Part shown: piece after piece, positions 40,131 to 51,886 of the stretch | Numbering within the stretch: position 1 is the stretch's first letter | Layout of the letters: each line of letters starts with the position of its first letter | Assembly: GCA_013396755.1 (NCBI GenBank) | Contig: VWZF01006901.1 | Coordinates: 1,455,563 to 1,519,562, forward strand | Length of the DNA: 64,000 nucleotides | From: Sclerurus mexicanus | Taxonomy: Eukaryota > Chordata > Aves > Passeriformes > Furnariidae | Direction: 5' to 3' | Made by a program: the position numbers and the translations under genes | The notes under the pieces: model-generated | Told to the model about the DNA's origin: nothing | What the model saw: only the letters and a program-made list of their open reading frames with translations | The model's database searches: none

Positions 40131-42129
40131 TATTTACTTTCATTCAGCTGTCATCCTTTTAGAGGTGAAAGGGAAAAAAAAATAATCACTGCCTCATTAT
40201 TACTGCAGAGAACAATTCATTTTTCTGGGTATTTTGCCAGTTCACATCCCAATGAACTGCACCCACCAAGCAAGGTCACAAAAATGATTGTGAAAACAAG
40301 CTTCCTTTGTGCATGAAGAGGAATGAATCATTTGGAAAATGTGACATCTTCAGTACTATTCCTGCCACTATGCAATATTTCTCTAAATTATGCAATCCAT
40401 CAAGGTAGTGTTCATGTATGTTTGGAAAAAATGACCTTAAGTAAGTTTCTGTATAACAGCAGCAAGTGGGATTTGTCAGTGAAAGTGAAAATCTGGAGGA
40501 ACAAGAATGCTGGAAGACCATATGTCAGCTACTCTACAACAGTCTTCCACACCAAAACAAGGGCCATCTGAAAACCCAAATGATGACAACTCTGAACTGC
40601 CAGTCATTGAAATAGCCCTCCTTTTTCTTTCAACTGCAAAGAAATTTCAATGAAGACTTTGCAAGAGATTCACAGGGATGCCTCAGCTGACAGGTTTTGT
40701 GGACTCCTTTGAGTTCCTTTGCTATATGATTTCATTCCTTCTGCACCTTTAAACCCCTTCATAGTTAGGTATTTACAGATATCATTGCAAACCATCTCAG
40801 AAGTTGTTAAGTATAATGTGGCTTCTAACATAGTGCTGTACATATCTGGAAACACCTCAGAGTTAAGAAGTGCAACAGACCCCTGTTTAATAACAAGCTC
40901 TAACTAATTTGCTCAGTCTTTTTGTTAGCTTCTTTCAGCCCTTTACCTGTGTTAAATCTATCACCTAAGGTAACTAGCAATACTTGGATAGTTTCTGAAG
41001 GATGAGATGCTATTGTATGACCTGCTAATCATCCTGACACCTTCTTCCTACACTCATTATTGCAACAAACGAGGCATATGATCAACAACACATCTAATGG
41101 GAAGACATGATCTTACATCAGCCAGAGTGGAACATACAACAACCAATACAGAAATCTCTCATCTTCTTTTTCTTATTTATTGACATCTCACACTGCAGGG
41201 GAGCTACACAATAAGTAACTCATCATTTTTAAATGATTTAGTTGTTGAACATAGAAAGGCACATCAACCACTATTATATAAATGATTTTTTGTAGAATAA
41301 CAACCTAATTTCACTGTCTTCAAAACCAAGGGCAAAACTTCTAAATGTAACAGTAGTTCAGAATGGTGCCTTCAAAGATGTTAATACCATTTCAATTCTC
41401 AATTTATGCACTAAGTGATTTACATAAAATGAAACAAATGTAGGTTATTAGAATAATCTTCAATCCTGTGATATAGTATAATTACCAATCATCATAATTT
41501 TAATTTGGTATCATAAGACAATGGTCTACTGTTTCTGTCAAAGCAAGCCAAAAAATCCACATTTAAGCATGTTACACCAAACGTCACACCAAACTCTTTG
41601 CTTCACTCAAACCTCTGAATCTTGTATGTCATGATCATGGAAATTCCCACTGGCAAATCAGTGCCTAAGATCCCTGTGAAACACGATCTGAGATTGCTGT
41701 GCTGCACAGTTGTGAAGAAGTCCAAGCTTTCTGCCTTTATAAAGTAGGCCAGGTAATCATGCAGTGTTGATGAGAAAATCTTTTCTCTATAATAACAAAA
41801 TAACTGAATTCTCAGTAGCATAAAACCTGATTTTGCTTCAAAGCAAAATGGAAGGGAAAACTGAAGGCAAAATAAAGGCTTCACCATCCTCAATTAGTGA
41901 ACAAATACTAGACTTTGAGAAATAAGTTTCAGTTTTGCTGTAAACAGCTCTATCCGCTGATGAATCACTTAGAGGAAACATGGTTTGGAATGGGTCTGGA
42001 GGTCATTTACATGTCCCTTCTACATCACAATGAAATCAATATTTTCTACATTGCTTGACAGATTTTTGTCTACCTGGAGACTGTCCTACAAAGATGGCAG
42101 TCCAAGAGCTCACCTAAATAATGTAAAAG

Positions 42130-42200
42130 AATCATAGAATCACAGAATACCCTGAATTGGAAGGGACTCACAAGGATCATTGAAGTCCAACTCCTCCCTA
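42130..42200 (-). mobile_element. CR1 LINE 3' end, very short copy
   Basis: The plus strand reads aatcatagaatcacagaata, then ttggaagggactcacaagga and tcattgaagtccaactcct. This is the reverse complement of the terminal 70 bases of a CR1, with the aatcatagaat end repeat retained. Confidence 0.9.
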
Positions 42201-44679
42201 CATTTTACAGGCTTTTCTCCTGACCCCACTAGTGATCAGAATATCTTGTTAACCTTTTTTCTTTTTTTTCCAGAAACTTCTATGTATCTATTTCTCCCCT
42301 CAGTAATTTCCTCTCAAAACAAAACAATGTCATTTATTTTAGGGTCATGGCTCCTAGACTGCCAGTCATGTTGCTATATTTCTTTTTCTCCATTAGCTTG
42401 TTATTTCATTTAAACTGCAGCAACCAAAAGTGGACATATTTTAACTTTAAGCTTCAGAAGATAACATAGGAAAAGAGGTTAAATTATGTATTTTGCACTG
42501 CTGTCAATGCAGCTTGGCATAAGGTCTACTCTTGTAAGTGGTATGACACTGTTGATGTACAAAGTTTGCAATCTGGGAGAACAGTCAGATATCCTTCATT
42601 GCAGAACTTCTGCCCAACCAGCTGCTCTGTACTCCTGCAGCAAATCATTTCTAACTGAGGGTGAAATTCACTCTTTGCTGGATGTCTACTAAAGGACACC
42701 TTCTCAAATGTTTGGTGTCCAATCTAATCTACACTAGGCTGTGCAAAATGCCGCTGAGCATAGTGAAGAGTGACAATGCATCTCGTCCCATGCTAAGACA
42801 GACGTACGTTGGATGAACTGCCCTCAAGAGAGGCACTTCTCACAATTTAGCAAGGTAAATTGCTTAGTTAAAGTACTGGTTTACAATTAAGTTAAATGAT
42901 GGCTGTGCAATTTTCAGACAGCTATTCAAAGTAAAATACATCTGACATGCACTGTGTGCTTTTCTCATTGATCTGAACTCTGCTCCTCATAAACCAGAGA
43001 GAGATCCGGAAGAATTTTATACTTTTACCACCCAATATACTTTTGTTCCCTCCCAGCTTGATACCTTTGTCCATGCTTGCTACAATAATTCCATCTCCTA
43101 ACCAAAAGTACTGCACAGTCCCAGTTGCAGCAGTGAGCACTGCCAAAGAGAACGCCTCTCATTGGAGCTTCTCATTTTGAAGCGAAGCATTAATTAATTT
43201 ATCAGAATACAGGATTAAAACTGGTTTGTTATGTAGAAGACATTTCTGCTATTTTCTTACTAGAATGACACTGTCCCTCATGAGAAAATCTTACTAAAGA
43301 AAGTTCAAAGCAAATGCTTGCTGTAGGAATTTTTCTTCCTTGCAAATAATGGGCCAACTTAAGTTTTAGAAACAAGCACTAAGGCTGTTCTGAACAGTTT
43401 GAGAACAAAATTAAGATCAAATGCTCATGCATGTAAGACATATAGACCCCTCCTCTCATAATTTTGACAATAGTTATTTTAATGCCACATAGAACTTAAT
43501 CTATTTTTCACAAGAGGAAAGCAAACAAATGCTAAAAAAATCCACTACCTGACGTGCTCAGATATCAACTCCCCTTGTTAGTGGTATAGGAAATGTGGAA
43601 AGTACTGCCAAAGTACTGCAAAACAGTTCAAGTATCAGTCAAGAATTCTGGGAAACCTCATCTAAATCCTGTTCCTAGAAAGCTTTGATAATAAAGGTAG
43701 CTCACCTACATAGTTCTCCTTGTACTGCGTTGGCCCTGGGGTTTAACTGCTTTCATACACGTGTTCTCCCCACTTTCAGACAACTCTACAGATACTTGAT
43801 AATACTTATCTTTGCTAAAGAACACAATAACCAAAGAGCAAAACTACAAGTGGATTTCACACATCTTAAGCTTCAGTAAAACTTCCTTGTAAGAGTTTGT
43901 CGGTTTAAATTTGCATCACTGTCATACAACATGCTAATGGGATGCTGCTCTTCAAGCAGTGTTTTAGTTATTATACAACAACACTTCTAATTTCTGGCTG
44001 CAAAGTGCTACAGACTGGGTATTTACGACTTTAAAATACTGATATTCTGAGGTTCATTTACGTCCTGACCTGAAAATGCCATGCACAACACCTAACGCTG
44101 CACCTAAACCTGCAGATCAAGTTCTGCTCTTAGACACATTTTATTGCTACCATTCAGCACGTATGTTCTTGATCAATTCTGTTAGTGATTTACAAATTCC
44201 AGTTACATTTACAAACTGGGAAATGCACATCAATTCTATTTTCTTCCTATCCATACGAATCTTTGTAGATATAATTCTGTGGGATTTGAACAAAGGAAAG
44301 GAACTGACTATTCTTTGCAGCTGATGGGCAAGTGGTCACCTTTGTTTCCACAGCTCTCTATTCCTTACCTGATCACTATTCCTTATCTCAGAGGATTTTA
44401 CATCACACTACTGATGCAAAGCCTTCTTCCACCTCCATCAACCAATCTCAAATTGTGCTGCCCAGGTTGCTGAGAATGTAGAGGTGTCCTCCAAATGCAA
44501 ATGTCTACTCTCTGGTTTTAGAGTGGTGCAAAGTCCTGCTTAGGTTTCCTAAACTTTATCTTTTAGCATTCCACATTCCAATGTAGATTTTTGTTTCATC
44601 TCCTACAGACCAGCACTTAAATTTACTTGAAAATTAAGACTTCAGTTCTGGATAGTCCTTCTGGTTTTGACTGGCCTTC
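42201..44679. other. Noncoding stretch, nothing recognised
   Basis: This is AT-rich intronic sequence between two minus-strand CR1 copies. Frames are under 85 codons and unrecognised. Confidence 0.55.
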
Positions 44680-45419
44680 AATCATAGAATTATGGAATCA
44701 TAAATGGATTGAGTTGGAAGAGACCTTAAAGATCATCTAATTCCAATGCCCCTGCCGTGGGCAGGCACACCTTTCACTAGACCAAGCTGCTCAAAGCCCC
44801 ATCCAATCTGTCCTTGAGCATTTCAGAGGTGAGATACCAACACCTTCTCCGGGCAACCTGTTCCAGTGCCTCACTACCCTCACAGTAAAGAAGTTTTTCC
44901 TATTATCTAAACCTACTCTCTTTCAGCTTAAAACCACTGCCCTTGTCCTATCACTACATGCCTTTCTAAAACATGTCTCCATATCTGTCTTGTAGGCTCC
45001 TTTCAGGGACTGGAAGGCTGCAATTAGGTCACTCCGAAACCTTCTCTTCCCCAGGTTGAACAACTCCAATTCTCTCAGCCCTTCCTCACAGAAGAGGTGA
45101 TCCAAATCCTCTTGGGATCTTGGTGGCCTCCTCTGGACTCATTTCAACAGGTTCACGTCCTTCCTGTGCTGGGGAGCTCATGTGGTACAGTGCTCAAGGT
45201 GGAGTCTCACCAGAGAGGAGCAGAGGAGCAGCATCCCCTCCCTCGCCCTGCTGGCCACGCTGCCTTTGATGCAGCCCAGGACACGACTGGCTCTCTGGGC
45301 TGCCAGTGCACATTGCTGGGTCATGTCCAGCCTCTCATCCACCAGCACCCCCAAGTCCTCAACAGGACTGCTCTTGATCTGTTCATCCCCCAGCCTGGAT
45401 TGATACCAGGGGTTGCCCC
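44680..45419 (-). mobile_element. CR1 LINE 3' portion (about 740 bp)
   Basis: The plus strand begins aatcatagaattatggaatc, then gttggaagagaccttaaaga, which is the reverse complement of the 3' tail. It runs on through the end of ORF2. Minus-strand frames read GLRELELFNLGKRRFRSDLI and EDLGVLVDERLDMTQQCALA, typical of the CR1 ORF2 C-terminus, in two frames separated by a shift. The polymerase and endonuclease regions are missing, so it is a dead 5'-truncated copy. Its 3' end is intact. Confidence 0.96.
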
Positions 45420-47034
45420 ATTTGTTCCAAAGTAAGAAAACCACAATGGAGGAACAATGGAGCAGTGATCTAAGAACACAGGCATATAAAGCTAAACACT
45501 GGAAATTTCTACTAGTAGAGTATGTGCGTCACTAAGCAAAAGCTTTCATGTTCTAAAAATAAAGTTAATTTGATTAAAACATCATGGAAACAAAGATGGA
45601 AATTATTAAATTAATTTCCTATTGCTGTCCTAGACGTCTGGTACCTAATCGTGAAGTAACTACGTATTCAAGTGCAAGAGCAATAGATCAACAAACTATT
45701 TAAAAAAACCCTACCACCAAACCAAACACAGAAAAACAATCAATAATTAATCTACTTTAATTAAATACCCTTCTACTTAATAAAACATTGTCCTTCATCA
45801 GTTTCAAACCCCAGCATTCTGCAAACTGCTAATGCTTCCAAAGAGGAAGGCATACTTCTTCATATACAAATTCCATGATGGAAATAATTCGTATGAAGCT
45901 ATCAACCCGAAATGGACAATTTGACTAGTGCTTTTTTTTTAATAGATGAGAAGTGACATCTAACTTTACTTTCAAACTTCTCTCATCTAGTTTTTCTACT
46001 GAAACTATTAGCCAAGTAAATGGAAGAAAACAATTTAAGAGAAAACAAAGACTTTTAGGAAAACAGCAAGCAAATGTTTTATGCTTTAAAAGCAAAAACT
46101 AAACATGAAATGGTATTTTGCTCTCTCTTTCCTGCCCAGTATTAACAAAATTTTCACTCTATTTTATGCTTAAAATGTACCCTTTTTTTAAGATGTTTGA
46201 ATGAGTTTTTTTGCTTTAGTTCAGAAAATAAATCACTCCATTCAGGTACATAACTTACTCTTTAAGAGTTTCACTGTTTTGGGATGTTTAAGTAGGTCCT
46301 TGGATCTCCAGAGCTGACTTCTAAGCCATTGCAAAGAACAAGAGGAGAAAACACTGCACGAAGGAGCAATAGACAGTGGTGGTCTTTGTAGGCGAGCGCT
46401 TATAGACACAGAAGCCTATTCATTTCTTCCCTCATGAGCAAAAAATATTCCTCCATGATATCCTTACCTGATAATTTGGGTCTCTGGCAGGAAATAAGAA
46501 CCTAAAAAGAAAACTGGTCCTACTTACACTGAGCTCTGGCAAAAGCATTAAAGCTTGATTTGTCTCCTATGTCAATTCACAGCACTGTGTCGCTAACTGT
46601 TTACTCAGCAACACCACAGGCTGATACTGTCACCCAAGTTCCCCTGTCCTCAAACTTGTCCTCAGTAGTCAGCAGATCCCTATCCTGACATCAGACTCAC
46701 TACAAAAAAACCCAATTTATTGCTCAGTTATGCTGTATTATGCAGATCTCATCCATTAACCTTCCACAGAATCTATGGGGTTAGCTTTAGTAACCCTGTT
46801 CTTACTGATGTACATGAAATCCAGAGTGGGGGGGAAAATTCCTATCTTGCTAACTTGTCACATATTTATTACTTGATCTTCAGTGATTTCACTGACAGAG
46901 AAGCCTGATAACTTTTATTGTAGACTTGATGGGAGAAAGGCAATGTTTCTTTGTAGACATGCAGTCTGCCTAGTTATTTAGATTTTGCCGGACAGATTTT
47001 TGATTATTTTGAACAGAAACAGAAAAAAAAGTTA

Positions 47035-47052
47035 CTCTCAGTGCACTGAGAG
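47035..47052. repeat. Perfect 18-bp palindrome near the GC donor
   Basis: The sequence ctctcagtgcactgagag equals its own reverse complement. On the HHAT strand it lies 76-93 bases downstream of the exon end at 47129. With no spacer it would form at most a small hairpin. Confidence 0.85.
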
Positions 47053-47120
47053 AAGAACCTGGCTCAGCCCACCCAAGGTAATATTTGGAAAGTTCTGTTA
47101 TCTAGAAAGCATATAAAAAT

Positions 47121-47128
47121 AAACTTGC
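47121..47128 (-). promoter_or_regulatory. HHAT: Non-canonical GC splice donor (GCAAGT) of HHAT
   Basis: Homology places the exon end at 47129 (GAAG|GCAAGT). Apart from C at the second intron base, the site matches the donor consensus from -2 to +6, the usual pattern for U2-type GC-AG introns. No GT lies at a position that would keep both the homology and phase 1. Confidence 0.85.
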
Positions 47129-47273
47129 CTTCCATAAAGATCCTGTTCCAGTAGATTTTTCCAACTTGATTTCCTCCAAGAAATATTAGGTTTGATAAAA
47201 TCAACATTGAAGTGCTAACAGATGCTAGGACAGCATGAAGTCGACGACGAATTCTTGGCGAGAAGAAACGTTC
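47129..47273 (-). CDS. HHAT: HHAT coding exon, C-terminal membrane region, with a GC donor
   Basis: This is an internal exon of 145 bases on the minus strand. It encodes 48 residues from ERFFSPRIRRR to KIYWNRIFME, plus the first base of a Gly codon. It aligns without gaps to human HHAT, continuing directly from the exon at 61577-61778 (about residues 416-463). Phase 0 at its start matches the end of that exon, so no exon is missing between them. The acceptor is strong: gctaac branch-like sequence, then a pyrimidine tract and ttacccctcag. The donor is GAAG|GCAAGT, a GC donor with otherwise perfect consensus at 47128-47121. The peptide holds a basic loop (RIRRR) followed by a hydrophobic segment around LILSNLIFLGGN, consistent with a late membrane helix. 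About 30 residues (GWPWVTL... in human) should follow in a terminal exon that I did not find in the window. An 18-bp palindrome lies 76 bases into the next intron. Confidence 0.95.
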
Positions 47274-47475
47274 CTGAGGGGTAAAACAAAAGGTGCAGAT
47301 GAAGTTAGCAATCCCTGCAAATTTTCAAACAATGTTAGAAAAAGACATTGTTGTGACAACAAACAACTTTTATGCAGAAGTTCAAATTCTTATGCAAAAT
47401 ATTTTAAAATATCTAGCAGAACCTTTCACCAATGCCATTCAAGTTTGAGTAAGACTTCACAATAAAAAGCAGTGT

Positions 47476-47945
47476 TGAATCGTAGTTGTGGTTGAAAGGG
47501 ACCTCTGGAGGATACATAGAAAGGCCATCAAAGCAGGGTCAGCTAGAGCAGGCTGCTCAGAATTATGTCTGGTTGGGTTTTGAATATCTCCAATGATGAA
47601 GACTGCATAACCTCGCTGGGCAACCCCTCACAGTAAAAAAGACTTTTTTATGTTTAAATGGAATTTCTTGTATTTCAGTCTGTGCGCTCTGCCTTTGACC
47701 TGTCACCAAACACCGCTGAGAAGAGTCTGACTTTGATTTCTTCCCCCCTACAATTAGGTATTTTATACACATAGATAAGATTCCCAAGTCTTCTCTTCTC
47801 CACGGTGAACAGTCCCAGCTCTCTCTGCTTCTCTTCTTACAGCAGAGGCTTCAGTGTCTTGGCTGGACTCACTCCAGTATGTCCATGTCTCTTTAGTGGG
47901 GAGCCTAGAACTGGACACAGTTCTATAGATTCAGTGTCTCAATTC
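47476..47945 (-). mobile_element. CR1 LINE 3' fragment, diverged (about 470 bp)
   Basis: The plus strand reads gaatcgtagttgtggttgaa, then agggacctctggagg, gctgggcaacccctcacagt and ggagcctagaactggacaca. This is a reverse-complement CR1 3' end. It lies about 200 bases upstream of the HHAT exon at 47129-47273, on the same strand as the gene. Divergence is higher than in the 44680 copy, and its 5' limit is uncertain. Confidence 0.88.
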
Positions 47946-50900
47946 TTTTCTTATTACATGTTCTCCTTGATGAATTTTTGCTGAGGGATGTGAACAGTAA
48001 CAACATCCTTCTAGGGATAATACAACCCAATAGGTTCCAACATGGAATAAAGCACTTCAGGTACAAAACAACATCAAACAACTTCAGAAGTCATTAACCC
48101 TTCGGTTGATTAATAAGACATGACTGAAAGATTCTAGAGTCAGATCAGAACTGGTTATAGTAATGACTCTTAATAAATAGATACCTCCAAAAAAAGGATT
48201 TACATACACATGCAATCCCAATTTTTTTGTCAGTGCAAATATTACTGCTCGTGTTCGAGAAGTGCAATTATCCATTGTAAAGGTCTTGCTACTGTTTTTC
48301 TAATGATACAAATAAAGTAGGTCTCTCTCCCTGATATGCTAGTTTACATTTTTCTGAATCTATATTTGGCATTATCACCTGAGGTGCGAGTGCAGCATGG
48401 AGACTGCAGGAAGAGGGTTAAAGAAGGATGAGAAAGCTTTAGCTACTTCCAATATTCAGTTGCTAGAAGAAATTTTAAAGAACATTACAGCATTTCTCAA
48501 GGAAATATTGTCTCATTACTGCACAGAGGAAAATATCTTGTTCATTGTGGCCCCAGGCTGAAAGCGTCTGTACATAGTGCTTGAATGTACAAAAGACTGA
48601 ATGCTTTGTGTGAGGTGATGAGCATTTGCCAGGGCATGGAAACCAAGCAAAGTCTCAGGGGTTGCTCAGCCTTCACGTCATAAAAGGTGATATTGCAGAA
48701 AACAAAGTCTTGTGACTGCAGCATCAGGGAAAAAAAACCCAAAACACAGCAATTAATCTTTAATGGCTACAGCCTGACCAGAATTCATGTTCAGACAGCT
48801 GAAATGACATAAACACATGCTCAAAACATACCTAAAAATACAGATCTAGAAAATTAAATTGCTAATACTATAAGCATCAAAACACATGTTTCAACTGCTA
48901 CTGACAATCTTCAAATAAATTACAGTTACAGGGATAAAAATACAATTTCAACATATTACTGCAAAGTAAATCTCTGCTAAATTGAATGTTAACCCCAGCC
49001 AGACCTGTATCTAGTAAATGAGTCAGTCTGAGTCAGCACAAAACGGAGATAGAAAAGGTTTAAGGAAAAGCTCTGTATCAGGCTGTATGTACAATACAGC
49101 AACAGTCAATCTTCCACAGAATGCTATGAAAAATAGTTATGTATGAAAACAGAGACTGAGATTTTTCTCTGAAAATTTTGTATGAAAACTAAGGCATGAT
49201 AGGAGAAGAGTAGAGAATATAACATAATTAGATAAATAGTCACAGACACAGACAGTTACTTAGTGAAACAACTTTTTCCCTTTCTAGTAGTTTGCATCCC
49301 CAAAGCTGCCCAAGGACTTCCAATACATTCTCCTTCTGTTCACACACACATAGAGGACATCTTGTCTCTCCCTGAAATAGTATAGTTTGAATGTATGGTC
49401 CCACATATGAAAATGTATGCCTTTTCATAATGCATAAGTGTATGCACACAGAGAAAATGTTTGAAATCTTGCTATTAAATCCATTTTAAAAACCGAGTTT
49501 TAATATGAAGTTATGATGACGCTAGCTTGAACTTTCTTGTAGAGACACCAAAGTTACCTGCTTCTTATATCATGCTAATTAATTCTGATTAACCTGCAGC
49601 TCAAATAGAGCATAGTCTATCACTAGATCTACCTTTCACTCATCCTTTGTCTATCAAACTTATTTGTTAATTCTAAGGGAAAATAGTTTTAAATAAGAAA
49701 GGGGAAAAAATCTTCTGCTTAAGCTGTAGAAAAAGTTAGAGATGGCCATCCCATCAGACAGGTGGTGCTGAACTGCATTTTCCCTCAAGGTACTGATCAG
49801 ACTCATTAAGTTTGTCAAGTCTGACTGTTTTACAACCCAAAGCAGTACAACTAAAACAATATGAATAGCTTAAAAAGCTCTGTGCTTTTTTCCTAATGAA
49901 TACAGTTACTAAAAAAAATAAATTAAACTGGCACATATAGTACATCACCCTCTATTAATGTGCTGCATTTTAAACAATGCAAGTTAACAGTAATATAGAC
50001 TGTAAAAGCCTTTAGCCATTTATAAGGTATAAAGGAACAGTTTAAGACAGAAACAGTTTAGACAAACACTGAACCTTTTCTAGGTTTTGCTGTAGCTAAT
50101 TTCCATTAACTTTGCTAGGCATTGATCCAAAAAAGCAGTACACATTTTCCTGACAGCCTTTGATGTCAATGCCGCTTTTACTCAGCTGCAATGAAGGTAA
50201 AAAAAGAAAACATTCTTTAAACATCTCAAGTCATCTAGAAAAAGCTAACTATGAAAGTACCCCAGCAGCTATTGTGTGCAAATTAATACACTGGAAGCAT
50301 TATTTAGCCATGAAAAAGGAATGAGGCTGGTCTGGATAACCCATAATAACATCCCCTCATTTAAATATCTACAAGCATGTAGATTTTTCTGAATGTATAG
50401 CAACTTGTTTACATCAAAGCAAAACTTAGAAAACCCTCCCCACCCACAACTCTTCATTATGCTATTTAATGTTTTTAACAATATCCTCCATTACAGCAAT
50501 AAAACCAACTGCTATGGATTTGTGGTGCTTCTCTGGATTTTACTGCTGTCTTTTTCCTCTCTTTTCATGTTGGAAATAACACCAGAAGACAGTGGCAGAA
50601 GAGCACCTAGTGTTGAAATGACAACAAAGCTGTGCCTGCCTGGCTAAAATCCTTACATTTGCATCCCTTCTCAATGCTCCATCTTGTAATCTTGCATCAA
50701 TACTCCACCAAATTCTATTTTTAGTAATCACCACCATCCCCAACTCCCCCCACATTCCCCCCATGACACAGAAGGCGACTAATAAAAGGTTGGCTCAGGC
50801 TACCTTTCCTGGAACTGAACGGAGTTTGGGTTATTATTCCAAACCCATTCCTGCTGTAAATGAAGATCAGTCTCAGACATTTCTGCCAGATGTTGGGAAA

Positions 50901-51610
50901 AACCTCCCTCTGCACATTGTTGGGTAGAGCAAAATTGGCTGCCATCAGATCTCTCTCAACTGAGTCTTCTCAGTCACCTTAGAAAAATAAATGATACTAT
51001 CGTGAAGCGGGGAACCTTAACAAGTAAATCTGTGTATGTGTTTGAAAGTGGTGGAGGAAGACAGGCGTGAAAAGAAATTGCACAGTCCAAACATTTCCAT
51101 TCCTAAATCCTTTTCCACTTACACATGCATGTCACATTTAGCCTCTAAAACCAAACCAGAAATGGGAAGCTTGTATAAAGGTTGTTTCTTAAGAATGATA
51201 CCCTATGAAGGACAACACACATCAGAACAGATAATTTAGGTTAGAATTAAGAGTCAAGGTAAAGAACACGGAAAAAAAGAATTTTGAGTTAGACAGAAAA
51301 TACTTATTTCATGTTTTTTGCAATGTAATTACACTACTATGAGTGTAAAATACACAAACGTGGCAGGATAAGTGGCTTCAGAGAGCAGAGCACAATTTAA
51401 AGGAACTTGTCTCTAGGGTGAGTTGGAGCTAATCAACAATAAATCTGGATTTTTACAAGACTGTGTACAATAATATTACTGAACGGCATGGAAAGATGAA
51501 ATTGAGGGTCCAGATAAATGCATTTACATCTCCTAGCTAGCCAACAACAGAGAAAATACTTTAGTGAATACTGACCAGGATAAGTCATCCACCCTCCCAT
51601 GTGGAAGTTG
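47946..51610. other. Noncoding stretch, nothing recognised
   Basis: This is AT-rich intron sequence. A C-rich patch at about 50725-50763 is low complexity. No repeat family was recognised. Confidence 0.55.
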
Positions 51611-51886
51611 GTAGTGACAGGACAAGGGGGAATAGCTTCAAACTGAAAGAGCATAGCTTTAGATCAGATATCAGAAAACAATTCTTTACTGTGAGCGTGG
51701 TGAGGCACTGGAAAAGACTGCCCAAAGAAATCAGGGATGTCCCACCCTGGGAAGTGCTCAGGTCCAGGCTGGATGGTGCCCTGAGCACCCTGGGATAGAG
51801 AAAGGTGTCCCTGCCCACATCAGGGGCGTTAGAAACAGATGATCATTAAGGTCCCTTCCAACCCAAACCACTTTACGTATCTATGA
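51611..51886 (+). mobile_element. CR1 LINE 3' end (sense, about 275 bp)
   Basis: The sequence begins gtagtgacaggacaaggggg and passes through gtgaggcactggaaaagact and ggctggatggtgccctgagc. It ends with aaggtcccttccaaccca and the tail tctatga. This is the ORF2 end and complete 3' untranslated tail of a CR1, 5'-truncated and opposite in orientation to HHAT. Confidence 0.95.

Larger units (their letters stand above)
27126..42129. other. Long intronic stretch with minor repeats only
   Basis: This is 15 kb without a recognisable exon, RNA gene or interspersed repeat. It holds the small items listed separately: hairpins at 31420 and 36705, a TA run at 35752, a C/A-rich tract at 37984, a poly(A) run at 39474 and a 50-bp duplication at 40031. 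Frames of up to about 120 codons occur (34032-34397 minus, 37351-37716 plus), with no resemblance to known proteins. Confidence 0.55.
1..47128 (-). other. HHAT: HHAT intron 3'-ward of the GC-donor exon (incomplete, at least 47 kb)
   Basis: This runs from the GC donor at 47128 to the window edge with no further HHAT coding sequence identified. I searched the minus strand by eye for codons of the conserved C-terminal motif HVGIAW and for a phase-1 acceptor followed by a Trp-Pro start. I found no convincing match. The annotated contents are six CR1 pieces, one solo LTR and a near-perfect 1.1 kb duplication next to assembly gaps. If the terminal exon has diverged it could be hidden here, and the part below it would then not be intron. 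Confidence 0.7.
45420..47128. other. Noncoding stretch next to the HHAT exon
   Basis: This is AT-rich intronic sequence. It includes an 18-bp palindrome near the exon; nothing else was recognised. Confidence 0.55.

Noticed and set aside
45097..45435. 112-codon plus-strand frame
   Set aside because: It is antisense to the CR1 copy at 44680-45419 and has no independent support.
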